From Bacillus nitratireducens (lineage in GTDB: Bacteria; Bacillota; Bacilli; Bacillales; Bacillaceae_G), in the NCBI RefSeq assembly GCF_001884135.1, contig NZ_MAOC01000081.1:1-64000 (forward strand): 64,000 bases of DNA, in the 5' to 3' direction. How positions within the stretch are numbered: the stretch's first letter is position 1; each line of letters starts with the position of its first letter. Below are positions 1 through 8,127 of the stretch, piece by piece. Position numbers and translations under genes: made by a program. The notes beneath the pieces are model-generated. The model did not search any database, was not told where the DNA came from, and saw only the letters and a program-made list of their open reading frames with translations.

Positions 1-36
1 AAAAAAAGAGTCAGCAATATGCTGACTCTTTTTTAT
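1..36 (+). terminator. Rho-independent terminator of an upstream gene
   Basis: A perfect hairpin (AGAGTCAGC, loop AATAT, GCTGACTCT) is followed by a T-run. It presumably ends a gene lying left of the window. The A-run before the stem means it could also work on the minus strand. Confidence 0.85.
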
Positions 37-128
37 TTTGTAGAATCCTCCTTTATCAACTGATTTTCCTGAAATAAATAAAGGGATTTAGGAAAAGCTA
101 TGGTATGTATAAAAAGGAGGAGACAAAA

Positions 129-548
129 ATGACACGAGTGAGAGACTTTATGAGTACTCATGTTGTACATTGTACACCGTTAGACAATGTATATGAGGCT
201 GCTGTAAAAATGAAGGAAGAATCGGTTGGATTGATTCCTGTTGTTGAAAATGAACAAGTTGTTGGGCTTGTTACTGATCGAGACCTAGTTGTTCGTGGGA
301 TTGCTGAAAAACATCCTGGATCTAATAAAATTACAAATATAATGACAACAAACATTGTTTCAGTTTCTCCAGATGATTCGATTGAAAAAGCTACAGAATT
401 AATGGCACAGTATCAAATTAGACGCTTACCAGTAGTTGAGAGTGGGCAACTTGTGGGTATGCTAGCACTAGGTGATTTAGCTATAAGAGAATCGGCTGAT
501 GATCAAGCTGGCTTTGCTTTAAGTGAAATCTCGGAGCACATGGAATAA
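129..548 (+). CDS. CBS-domain pair protein (YhcV-like)
   Basis: A 139-residue soluble protein made almost only of two CBS modules, about residues 7-58 and 70-122. The ends GLVTDRDL and GMLALGDL are typical of CBS repeats that bind adenosine nucleotides. The layout, including the QIRRLPVV stretch in the second module, resembles Bacillus YhcV; function is not known for that family and a nucleotide-sensing role is inference. The start at 129 is chosen because AAAGGAGG lies eight bases upstream; the ORF could extend to an ATG at 105 that has no ribosome site. It stands alone, with no operon partner visible. Confidence 0.85.
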   Translation: MTRVRDFMSTHVVHCTPLDNVYEAAVKMKEESVGLIPVVENEQVVGLVTDRDLVVRGIAEKHPGSNKITNIMTTNIVSVSPDDSIEKATELMAQYQIRRLPVVESGQLVGMLALGDLAIRESADDQAGFALSEISEHME

Positions 549-819
549 AGTATGTATAAAGATCAGATACATTATTCTAGTATATATGGATTAAACTAAT
601 ATGTTAGCGTGATGTATCTGAGGCATTATATAATAAATATAGCGTTAATATTTCCGACAGTTTATTAAAAATTTGTTATTCCTAATTTTTAATAAGAGGA
701 AAAATGATATACTAATAGATATAAGTATTATGATAGATTTTGAATATAACAATATTCATTGTTAATGATGTAATAATGGATTAATATTTCCTATGTAGAC
801 AAAAGGAAAGGGGAATTAT

Positions 820-1971
820 ATGAGGGCTGTACAGGGCGATCCAAATTGGAATTTGGTTACAGATACATATATAGAACCAAACAATTTCGCTGAGTTATTT
901 TCTTTGCTTGTGCCTTGTCATCCAAAAGGTGAAGGGAAAGAGCGAACTATATTAGTATGGAAAGAAAAAGAGTTTTATAAAGAAGAAAATTTAGCGGCAT
1001 TTATCGTATATGGAATGAAAAAAGTAAAGGGTTTACCGCAGTTTCATAAAGATGAAATTCCAACTCTAGTACGTATTCTGCGTTTATGTCAAGAGATTGG
1101 TTGGTATGAAGAGGCAAATGCTTTTATGATAAGCCAGGGACTAGAAGAATTTGTCCAAACTTCATTGGAATATGAAACATGGGATCTTTTGACGCAAGCG
1201 GTTGCTTTAAACTATTTAATTATTAAATATCGTATTGGTGAATTAACAGATGGCGATGTAGAAATCTGGAATCGAGTTAAATTTAATGAGAAATGTATAA
1301 CAGATTGTAAACATCTATTATCGCATAAAGAAGTATTGGAATTTACATTCTTTTATATGTGTAAGCGAGCTAAGCTACTGTCAAAAGAGCAATTAAATAG
1401 TGATATGATGAATCTAGCAATGTATTGTAATACTTTTGTGTATGATTTGTATACACATGACTTATTACGAAAGTATCGTAAGTGTACAGATTTTCTATCA
1501 TATTATGGACCGAGTCAAGCAGTTTTAGCTTGTCAAAGAGCTGTACTTTCTCAAATTTCAGATCGATTAGATCCATTAAAGACAACGCATGTAGATGATT
1601 ATTTATATGTGATGAAAGAAATGATGGAGCATATGACGATAGGGGTAATGGATCGATATGGTCATTTTATTGGAAAGTTGCTATCATATGTACCATTTTT
1701 TGAAATGATTCAAGTTCCACAGCATGCATATTATTGTGAAGAATTACTTTATATTTGTAAGGGCATTGAATACAAAGAAGAAATACTACGCAATTATATA
1801 TTTATACAATTACATGATTGTTTACCATCCTTCTTTAAACTATTTCTTAAAAATAAGCGTTATGCAACGATTCATGATATTCTTTTCTATTGGTGCGATG
1901 ATGAACAAAGAATGAGTTTAGAGAAAAAATATAATCTTAGTTTTATTTATGAAAAATATGCTTGTGGTTAA
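820..1971 (+). CDS. Uncharacterised 383-residue protein
   Basis: I do not recognise this family. The protein is soluble, with no signal peptide or membrane segment, and is predicted mainly helical, with many aromatic and cysteine residues (for example YMCKRAK, CEELLYICKG). The alternating helix pattern could be a TPR or other solenoid, but no repeat is clear. It has an AAAGGAAAGGGG ribosome site and is followed by a strong terminator at 2005-2041, so it is monocistronic. Codon use and AT content look like the neighbours. Confidence 0.75.
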   Translation: MRAVQGDPNWNLVTDTYIEPNNFAELFSLLVPCHPKGEGKERTILVWKEKEFYKEENLAAFIVYGMKKVKGLPQFHKDEIPTLVRILRLCQEIGWYEEANAFMISQGLEEFVQTSLEYETWDLLTQAVALNYLIIKYRIGELTDGDVEIWNRVKFNEKCITDCKHLLSHKEVLEFTFFYMCKRAKLLSKEQLNSDMMNLAMYCNTFVYDLYTHDLLRKYRKCTDFLSYYGPSQAVLACQRAVLSQISDRLDPLKTTHVDDYLYVMKEMMEHMTIGVMDRYGHFIGKLLSYVPFFEMIQVPQHAYYCEELLYICKGIEYKEEILRNYIFIQLHDCLPSFFKLFLKNKRYATIHDILFYWCDDEQRMSLEKKYNLSFIYEKYACG

Positions 1972-2004
1972 ACCGTATTTTACATATTAAAAATTAATAT
2001 AAAT

Positions 2005-2041
2005 TAAAAAGGATCTCAAGTTTATGTGAGATCCTTTTTTG
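2005..2041. terminator. Bidirectional terminator between convergent genes
   Basis: The hairpin AAGGATCTCA / TGAGATCCTT is flanked by A-run and T-run, so it can serve the plus-strand 383-residue gene and the minus-strand small gene whose stop codon begins at 2044. Confidence 0.85.
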
Positions 2042-2197
2042 TTAGTAAAACAAGGAGAAAGTAACTAAGATAAGAAATAACATTCCATAAAGGAGAATTT
2101 GTGCAGTATAACTTCCTTGTATACCAAAAAAAGTATTCATTTTTTCATATAAATGCAGTATATATTTCGTTGGATTATCTTTGAAAGATTGGTACAC
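2042..2197 (-). CDS. Small membrane protein, 51 residues
   Basis: A GTG-started ORF of 51 codons read on the minus strand, preceded by AAGAGGAG with a five-base spacer. The product begins MYQSFKDNPTKYILHLYEKM, then has FFGIQGSYTAQILLYG and a single hydrophobic helix at the C-terminus (MLFLILVTFSLFY). It starts 15 bases after the stop of the 112-residue gene and ends exactly at a terminator, so it reads as the last gene of the M23 operon. The FFGI...YG pattern vaguely recalls short DUF3961-type proteins; that link is a weak guess. Confidence 0.6.
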   Translation of the reverse strand: MYQSFKDNPTKYILHLYEKMNTFFGIQGSYTAQILLYGMLFLILVTFSLFY

Positions 2198-2211
2198 AGT
2201 GTCTCCTCTTT

Positions 2212-2550
2212 CTAAGCTTCTTGTTCATGTTTTTGGTTATGAGGAACATTAATGTATCTAGCTATGAATAATAAAACACCTATAAAGAATACAGGAAGTA
2301 TGGTAGATAAATAAAAACCAGTACTAATTATATTTGTTATAAGAGCACTCAAAAGAAAAATTGCATTATAAATATGCGCTATTTTTTGTTTTAGCCGCAT
2401 TTGTAATGCTTCCATAATGATTTCTAAGGCAACAAAAGTAATAATAATAGATAAAAATACAGTGTTCGTATTATAAATGATTAAACAACAGATTAAGCCT
2501 AAAAAGGCTAAGTATTCAATTATGAGAGGTATATTGATATTGCGTGGCAT
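2212..2550 (-). CDS. Hypothetical integral membrane protein
   Basis: A 112-residue protein with four predicted membrane helices (around residues 7-27, 29-47, 57-75 and 79-99) and a charged tail HNQKHEQEA. No known domain recognised. It begins five bases after the stop of the SH3/M23 gene, so the two are probably cotranscribed. A role linked to the cell envelope is only suggested by that context. Confidence 0.7.
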   Translation of the reverse strand: MPRNINIPLIIEYLAFLGLICCLIIYNTNTVFLSIIITFVALEIIMEALQMRLKQKIAHIYNAIFLLSALITNIISTGFYLSTILPVFFIGVLLFIARYINVPHNQKHEQEA

Positions 2551-2555
2551 ACAAT

Positions 2556-3716
2556 TTACCTAACTAGATATGGCAGTGGGTTCACTGCATTTGTTTTTTC
2601 AAGATTCCATTCCCCATTATGTAATTCAAAATGGAGATGTTGCCCGTATGAATGACCTGTATTTCCCATATGACCGACTAATTGTCCAGCTTGCACTTGA
2701 TCCCCAACTTGTACAGCACGATCCTTCATATGAGCATAAACTGTTGTATATAATTTTCCATTTATTTGATGGGCAACGAACACAACATTGCCATAGCTAG
2801 CTGAATAATATGATCTCACCACTTTACCTGCAGCTGCCGCTTGGATAGAGACATTACCTTGTGCTGCAATATCTATACCATAATGCATTTGTTCCCAGCG
2901 CATATCAAAAGTTGAGCTAATTCTTCCTTGAGTAGGAAATTTGAAAACAGCTGGAATTGATGAAGGTTGAGCTGTTTTAGTTTGTGATTGATTTTGATGT
3001 TGCACTACATAGTGTTTTGCTACATATCCGTATCCTGTGCCAAAACGAATTTTATACCAAGTACCTAGCGTTTCTACTACTTGTACTTGTGTACCATTTT
3101 GTAACGAACCAAGTAGAGAGCTACTTGTACTAGCGTTGCTACGTACATTTAATTTTGGTGTTGCAACAGTATAAGAAGGTGAACCTTGTACAGCTACACC
3201 TTTTACCAGAGGTGTGGATCCATTAGATACAAAGTTTTTTTGTACGTATCCAATTTGACCGTTATGTAATATTTTGTACCAATCCCCTTGTTCACCTTGA
3301 ATGGTAATGAATTGACCATTCGGTAATATATCTAGAATAGAAGACTCTGTATTAGGTTCAGAGCGAACGTTTAATGCGTTTGCATTTACGATATATTGAT
3401 TCTTTGATTGAACATTTTTTTTGAATAGAATTGCATCTTTTTTTATGTAGCCTGTTTTGTTGTTAACAGATACTTTATACCAATCTTGAGTTGTCTCAAG
3501 AATAGTAACCGGGCTATTAAATCGAATGTTGTCAATTATTGCACTGTCTGCATGGTTATTTTGATGTAGTGCAACGTTGTCAATTTTTACATATCCAGTT
3601 TTTACTTTAGATGGTTGCTTAGCAGCAGCTGTTTGTATATTGGATTCTCCCATAGAAGGAAGTAAAGAAGCAATTGCGATAGTAGTGGCTGTTAAAGCCG
3701 TAGCTTTCATATTCAT
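2556..3716 (-). CDS. Secreted SH3-repeat M23 (LytM-type) peptidase
   Basis: A 386-residue exported protein. A weak signal peptide occupies residues 1-32 (ends TAAA). Three bacterial SH3 repeats follow at about 43-100, 107-165 and 182-240; repeats two and three carry the LNVRS core. A C-terminal M23 domain covers about 262-386. The zinc-site motifs HYGIDI and HLHFEL are both present, so the enzyme should be active as a peptidoglycan endopeptidase. GAGGAGG lies ten bases before the ATG; an in-frame ATG two codons in is an alternative. It is the first gene of a minus-strand operon with two small membrane proteins. Confidence 0.9.
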   Translation of the reverse strand: MNMKATALTATTIAIASLLPSMGESNIQTAAAKQPSKVKTGYVKIDNVALHQNNHADSAIIDNIRFNSPVTILETTQDWYKVSVNNKTGYIKKDAILFKKNVQSKNQYIVNANALNVRSEPNTESSILDILPNGQFITIQGEQGDWYKILHNGQIGYVQKNFVSNGSTPLVKGVAVQGSPSYTVATPKLNVRSNASTSSSLLGSLQNGTQVQVVETLGTWYKIRFGTGYGYVAKHYVVQHQNQSQTKTAQPSSIPAVFKFPTQGRISSTFDMRWEQMHYGIDIAAQGNVSIQAAAAGKVVRSYYSASYGNVVFVAHQINGKLYTTVYAHMKDRAVQVGDQVQAGQLVGHMGNTGHSYGQHLHFELHNGEWNLEKTNAVNPLPYLVR

Positions 3717-3931
3717 GTAATAAAGACCTCCTCTAGTTGTATAGTTGTAATTTTATTATAGTATAAAGATATAATATATTGGTCGTATTCACATAAATGT
3801 AATATGAAATCAATAAAAATAATGTTAGAAGAGAGGTTCGTAAATAAACATTGTATCTATCATTTGTGGGAGTGCATTTATATTTGTTAAACATATTAAT
3901 ATTTAATGGATAATTAAGAAAATTAAAACAG

Positions 3932-3960
3932 TTGATGATGTCTTATTACGGTGTTATACT
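3932..3960 (+). promoter_or_regulatory. Sigma-A promoter of the thiamin operon
   Basis: TTGATG and TATACT are separated by exactly 17 bases, ending 22 bases before the first TPP aptamer. This is the only good promoter seen before tenA, so both riboswitches should lie in one leader RNA. Confidence 0.7.
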
Positions 3961-3982
3961 GACAGTGATAATTTTATAGTTT

Positions 3983-4074
3983 GCTAGGAGAGCTGGTGTT
4001 GCCAGCTGAGAGTAGGCCGTAAGCCTTTGATCCTTTTCATTACCTGATCTAGATTATGCTAGCGTAGGGAAGCA
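3983..4074 (+). promoter_or_regulatory. TPP riboswitch 1 (THI element)
   Basis: The conserved THI-box features are present: CTGAGAGTA after an extended hairpin, CCTTTGATCC, ACCTGATCTAGATTATGCTAG and GCGTAGGGAAGC. It is followed by its own terminator. Known to bind thiamin pyrophosphate and to stop transcription when TPP is plentiful. Confidence 0.95.
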
Positions 4075-4091
4075 ATTCGGACACTAACAAT

Positions 4092-4131
4092 GAGTCCCCG
4101 TTTCTTTGCGTATAGAAACGGGGCTTTTTTA
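4092..4131 (+). terminator. Terminator of TPP riboswitch 1
   Basis: A 12-base-pair GC-rich hairpin (5' arm GCCCCGTTTCT-like, loop about 8) is followed by T6. It is the expression platform of the first aptamer. Confidence 0.9.
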
Positions 4132-4152
4132 TTTGAAAATTTCATATTGAAA

Positions 4153-4238
4153 CCACTAGGGGTGCTTGATGTGCTGAGAGAGGAATAATCCTTAACCCTT
4201 ACAGACCTGATCTAGGTAATACTAGCGAAGGGAAGTGG
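4153..4238 (+). promoter_or_regulatory. TPP riboswitch 2 (THI element)
   Basis: A second complete THI element follows 22 bases after the first terminator: GGGGTGCTTGATGTGCTGAG, AACCCTTACAGACCTGATCT and GCGAAGGGAAGTGG. Its P1 3' arm AAGTGG can pair with CCACTT of the next hairpin, which is the usual antiterminator logic. Confidence 0.95.
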
Positions 4239-4269
4239 ACAACGAATAAATGTATAATTTTATTTGCTG

Positions 4270-4302
4270 TAACCACTTCTTATATAGAAGTGGTTTTTTA
4301 TT
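4270..4302 (+). terminator. Terminator of TPP riboswitch 2
   Basis: Hairpin AACCACTTCT / AGAAGTGGTT with T-run directly before the tenA ribosome site. It is the second serial stop before the thiamin genes. Confidence 0.9.
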
Positions 4303-4332
4303 TAGATACATATATCGGAGGGGGAAATAGAA

Positions 4333-5028
4333 ATGAAATTTTGCGATAGATTATTAGAAACTGTACAACCAGTTTGGGAGATGAGTCATAATCATCCGTT
4401 TGTAGTAGGTATGGGGGATGGCACGTTAGAAAAAGATAAGTTTCAGTATTATATTATTCAAGATTATTTATATTTGTTAGATTATGCAAAGCTATATGCC
4501 ATCGGTGTTGTAAAGGCAACAAATCCACAAGTAATGGGGAAATTTGCTGAACAAATTGATGGAATATTAAATGGAGAAATGACGATCCATAAACAGTATG
4601 CAAAAAGACTTGGAATTTCTATAGAGGAGATAGAGTCAGCAAAACCATCTGCTAAAAATTTAGCTTATACAAATTACATGATGTCTGTATCTCAAAATGG
4701 CACACTTGCGGAATTAATAGCAGCACTTCTTCCGTGTATGTGGAGCTACTGGGAGATTGGAAAGCGTTTAAATGATATTCCTGGAGCAAGAGATCATGAG
4801 TTCTTTGGTGAGTGGATTCAAGGATATAGTTCTGAAGAATACGGTAACCTTTGTATTTGGTTAATAGATTTATTAAATGAAATGGCAGTTGGAAAGTCTG
4901 AAAAAGAGCTAGATCGATTAGAGGAGATTTTCCTATATTCCAGTCGATTTGAATATTTATTCTGGGATATGTCCTATCGTAAGGAGATGTGGGGATTTGA
5001 GGAGCAAGAACATACTACAGTTTCATAA
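4333..5028 (+). CDS. tenA: Aminopyrimidine aminohydrolase / thiaminase II TenA
   Basis: 231 residues, the normal TenA length. The enzyme hydrolyses aminomethyl-pyrimidine to HMP, the salvage route for degraded thiamin. The expected catalytic cysteine falls at residue 135 (ALLPCMW), the same number as in Bacillus subtilis TenA, and the conserved Asp44 (IIQD) is in place. GGAGGGGG lies nine bases before the ATG. First gene after the two TPP riboswitches; the next gene, the ABC ATPase, starts inside its 3' end. Confidence 0.95.
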   Translation: MKFCDRLLETVQPVWEMSHNHPFVVGMGDGTLEKDKFQYYIIQDYLYLLDYAKLYAIGVVKATNPQVMGKFAEQIDGILNGEMTIHKQYAKRLGISIEEIESAKPSAKNLAYTNYMMSVSQNGTLAELIAALLPCMWSYWEIGKRLNDIPGARDHEFFGEWIQGYSSEEYGNLCIWLIDLLNEMAVGKSEKELDRLEEIFLYSSRFEYLFWDMSYRKEMWGFEEQEHTTVS

Positions 5029-5746
5029 TGTTTCTTTTCATTATGATGAGAAACCAATCATCAATGAATTAAATGCTTCTATACAAGATAAAGAGTTTGT
5101 AAGTATTATCGGACCGAGTGGATGCGGGAAAAGTACTTTATTTCGCCTTATTACAGGTTTAGAAGAAGCAAGTACTGGACAGATAGAGCTGACAGAAACA
5201 AAGAGCCACCCTGTAGGGTATATGCCCCAAAAAGATATGCTCTTGCCGTGGAGGACGATTATTGAGAATGCTGCCCTGCCGCTAGAGTGCCAAGGTGTGC
5301 AGAAAAAAGAAGCGCACGTAAAAGCGAAAGAACTGTTACATAAATTTGGGTTACAAGGATACGAGGCGAAATATCCGAAAGATTTATCTGGTGGTATGAG
5401 ACAACGTGTATCTTTTATCCGAACTTTATTAACGGGCGGGGAGATATTATTGTTAGATGAACCGTTTAGCGCATTGGACGCTTTAACGAAGGCATCTTTG
5501 CAAGAATGGTTGTTTGAACAATGGAAAGAGTGGGAAAAAACAATTTTATTTATCACTCATGATGTTGAAGAAGCATTGTTTCTTTCTAATCGAATTTTCG
5601 TTGTAGAAAATCAACCGATAGCAACTTTAACTGAGCGAATTGTACCGCTTGATCGTAACCGAACAAGAAAGGATTTATATAGGCCTGAAGTATTGGTGCT
5701 TAAAGATGAGCTCCTTAGTATGTTACAAAGGCAGGTACTTGTATGA
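4997..5746 (+). CDS. thiZ: ABC transporter ATPase, thiamin-precursor uptake (ThiZ)
   Basis: 249 residues with a full ABC cassette: Walker A GPSGCGKST at 39-47, signature LSGGMRQR and Walker B ILLLDEP. It should drive uptake of a pyrimidine precursor (formylaminopyrimidine in the characterised Bacillus system) with the next two genes. I chose the TTG at 4997 because AAGGAG sits ten bases upstream and the protein then begins just before the family core; this overlaps tenA by 32 bases. An in-frame ATG at 4949 lies deep in tenA and is unlikely. Confidence 0.9.
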   Translation: MRSKNILQFHNVSFHYDEKPIINELNASIQDKEFVSIIGPSGCGKSTLFRLITGLEEASTGQIELTETKSHPVGYMPQKDMLLPWRTIIENAALPLECQGVQKKEAHVKAKELLHKFGLQGYEAKYPKDLSGGMRQRVSFIRTLLTGGEILLLDEPFSALDALTKASLQEWLFEQWKEWEKTILFITHDVEEALFLSNRIFVVENQPIATLTERIVPLDRNRTRKDLYRPEVLVLKDELLSMLQRQVLV

Positions 5747-6498
5747 TGAACCGTTTGAAAGAATTAGTTCCTGCTCTGACACTTTCTAGTATTTTACTCG
5801 TTATGTGGGAAGTAGGAGCAAGAATTGTAGATGAGATGTACATTTTGCCATCACCTTCTGCAATTGTAATGAAGATATGGAAACTAAAAGACATATTATT
5901 TACGGTTCATTTACCGGCAACGTTATACGTCGTTTTAATAGGTGTTGCTATTTCTATCGTATTAGGTGTGGGGCTAGCAATGTTAATGAATGCGAGTACG
6001 TGGATGGAAAGAGCATTTTACCCATTATTAATAGCTTCACAAACCATCCCGATTACAGCACTTGCGCCCCTATTTGTTTTATGGTTTGGATATACCATTT
6101 GGAGCAAGATTGTTGTCACAGTTTTAATTACGTTTTTCCCAATTGCGGTCAATACGTATGATGGACTGCGCAGTACGAAGAAAGAGTGGGAGGAGCTCTT
6201 AGTTACGTATGGGGCAACGAAGAAAGATGTTTTTCTTAAATTAAAGTTACCATCTGCTCTTCCTTACTTTTTCTCAGCTTTAAAAATTGCAGTTCCGCTT
6301 AGTGTGATAGGGGCAGCAATTGGAGAATGGCTCGGTGCACAAGCTGGGCTTGGATATTTCAGTAAAAGAATGATGACGCAGTTAGACGGAGCTGGTGTAT
6401 TTGCACCCATTGTATTGTTATCATTATTAGCTATATTCTTCGTCATACTTATTTCCATATTAGAAAAGAAATTTATTAGTTGGAGGAAACATTCATGA
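5743..6498 (+). CDS. thiX: ABC transporter permease, thiamin-precursor uptake (ThiX)
   Basis: 251 residues with about six membrane helices and the EAA-type loop typical of BPD_transp_1 permeases (EELLVTYGATKKDVFLKLKL, near residues 149-168). It partners ThiZ and ThiY. Start overlaps the ATPase stop by four bases (ATGA), a sign of translational coupling. A second ATG follows at once, so the exact initiator is uncertain by one codon. Confidence 0.9.
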   Translation: MMNRLKELVPALTLSSILLVMWEVGARIVDEMYILPSPSAIVMKIWKLKDILFTVHLPATLYVVLIGVAISIVLGVGLAMLMNASTWMERAFYPLLIASQTIPITALAPLFVLWFGYTIWSKIVVTVLITFFPIAVNTYDGLRSTKKEWEELLVTYGATKKDVFLKLKLPSALPYFFSALKIAVPLSVIGAAIGEWLGAQAGLGYFSKRMMTQLDGAGVFAPIVLLSLLAIFFVILISILEKKFISWRKHS

Positions 6499-7496
6499 AA
6501 TTATTAAAACGCATCTTTGTGTTTACATTATTAGTTGCAATGATTGCAGGATGTTCGAGTAATTCAGCATCAGATAAGAATAAAACAGAAAAAGAAATAA
6601 CAGTAATGCTTGATTGGTACCCAAATGCGGTACATAGCTTTATTTATACGGCAATTGAAAAAGGATATTTTAAAGAAGAAGGAGTAAAGGTGAATATTAA
6701 ATTCCCTTCTAATCCGACTGATCCATTAACGCTAGCGGCGGCAGGGAAAGTGACAGTTGGTTTGTATTATCAACCAGATGTTGTCATGGCAAAAGCAAAT
6801 GAACAGATTCCAGTGAAATCAATTGGAGCTGTCGTACGTTCGCCGTTAAATCATGTTGTATCACTGAAATCAGCAGGTATTAAGTCACCTAAAGACTTAG
6901 AAGGAAAGACAGTTGGATATTCTGGAACTCCTTTAAGTGAAGCATATTTAAAAACGATGGTAAAAGAAGATGGTGGTAATCCAGATACAGTAAAAGTAGT
7001 CGATGTTGGATTTGATTTAGTACCAGCGTTAATTACGAAAAAAGTAGATGCTGTAACAGGAGCATACATTAACCATGAAGTACCTGTTATGCGTCATGAG
7101 GGCCATGAACCAGCATACTTTAATCCAGCTGATTACGGAGTACCGAACTACCATGAGCTTGTGTTTGTAACGGGTGATAAAACATTGAAAAAAGATAAAG
7201 AAGCATTGCAAGCCTTTTTACGTGGGGCACAAAAAGGGTATGAATTTATGAAGAAAAAACCTGATGAAGCATTAAATATTTTATTAGATCATCAAGAAAA
7301 AGAAAACTTCCCGCTTGTACCAGAAGTTGAAAAAGAAAGTATGAAAATTTTATTAGAGAAGATGGAAACGAAAGATGAGCCATTCTTATCGGATTCAAAA
7401 GAGTCATGGGAGAAACAAAACAAATGGTTGAAAGACAAAGGAATGACGAAAGAAATTGTTCCAGCCGATGAATTATTTGAAAACATTTTAAAGTAG
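6495..7496 (+). CDS. thiY: Substrate-binding lipoprotein for thiamin precursor (ThiY, NMT1/THI5-like)
   Basis: 333 residues. The signal MKLLKRIFVFTLLVAMIAGC is a lipoprotein signal with the cysteine at residue 20, so the mature protein is membrane anchored outside. The body is an NMT1/THI5-like solute-binding fold (LDWYPNAVHSFIYTAIEKGYF region). In the known Bacillus system it binds formylaminopyrimidine. GGAGG is eight bases before the chosen ATG; the upstream ATG at 6480 lies within the permease and has no ribosome site. Confidence 0.92.
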   Translation: MKLLKRIFVFTLLVAMIAGCSSNSASDKNKTEKEITVMLDWYPNAVHSFIYTAIEKGYFKEEGVKVNIKFPSNPTDPLTLAAAGKVTVGLYYQPDVVMAKANEQIPVKSIGAVVRSPLNHVVSLKSAGIKSPKDLEGKTVGYSGTPLSEAYLKTMVKEDGGNPDTVKVVDVGFDLVPALITKKVDAVTGAYINHEVPVMRHEGHEPAYFNPADYGVPNYHELVFVTGDKTLKKDKEALQAFLRGAQKGYEFMKKKPDEALNILLDHQEKENFPLVPEVEKESMKILLEKMETKDEPFLSDSKESWEKQNKWLKDKGMTKEIVPADELFENILK

Positions 7497-7506
7497 GCGA
7501 GTGAAT

Positions 7507-8127
7507 ATGAAAAATGAGCTCCATGTAATCTCAAATGGCCATATGCCATTCGAAGAGTTAGTGAATGTAGCGATGCAAATTGAGAGTGAGATTGATTATT
7601 TGCATATTCGTGAGCGTGAGAAAAGTACGAAGGAATTGCATGAAGGTGTGGAAAGTCTTTTGAAGAAAGGCTTTCCGGCATCGAAGATAGTAATAAATGA
7701 TCGAATTGATATTGCTATTTTATTAAATATTCCGCGTGTTCAGCTAGGATATCGAAGTGCAGATGTAAGGTTAGTAAAAGAAAAGTTTTCTTATTTGCAT
7801 GTTGGTTATTCAGTACATTCTTTAGATGAAGCGATAGTGGCATTTAAAAATGGAGCGGATTCTCTCGTTTACGGTCATGTATTTCCAACGGCTTGTAAAA
7901 AAGATGTGCCAGCAAGAGGATTAGAAGAAATTGCTGATATGGCAAGGTGTTTATCCATACCAATAACTGCAATTGGTGGAATCACTCCTGAAAATACAGG
8001 TGATGTTCTTGCAAATGGTGTAAGTGGCATTGCTGTTATGTCCGGGATTATAAGCAGTAGTAATCCCTATAGCAAGGCGAAATCTTATAAGGAATCAATA
8101 AGAAAGTGGGCGGAAAAACATGTGTAA
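7507..8127 (+). CDS. tenI: Thiazole tautomerase TenI
   Basis: 206 residues of a ThiE-like TIM barrel. TenI converts the thiazole product of ThiG to the aromatic tautomer and is not a thiamin phosphate synthase. The phosphate loop AIGGITPEN and the GADSLVYGHVFPT region are typical. Position between thiY and thiO inside a thiazole gene block supports TenI over ThiE. A GTG at 7501 is an alternative start; the ATG at 7507 is better spaced from AGGCGAG. Overlaps thiO by eight bases. Confidence 0.9.
   Translation: MKNELHVISNGHMPFEELVNVAMQIESEIDYLHIREREKSTKELHEGVESLLKKGFPASKIVINDRIDIAILLNIPRVQLGYRSADVRLVKEKFSYLHVGYSVHSLDEAIVAFKNGADSLVYGHVFPTACKKDVPARGLEEIADMARCLSIPITAIGGITPENTGDVLANGVSGIAVMSGIISSSNPYSKAKSYKESIRKWAEKHV

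Noticed and set aside
5041-5556. 171-codon frame antisense to the thiZ ATPase gene
   Set aside because: Shadow of a strongly coding ABC gene; no ribosome site or protein-like pattern.
7501-8127. Thiamin phosphate synthase ThiE in place of TenI
   Set aside because: The folds are close, but position in the thiazole block and sequence style fit TenI; ThiE remains a small possibility.
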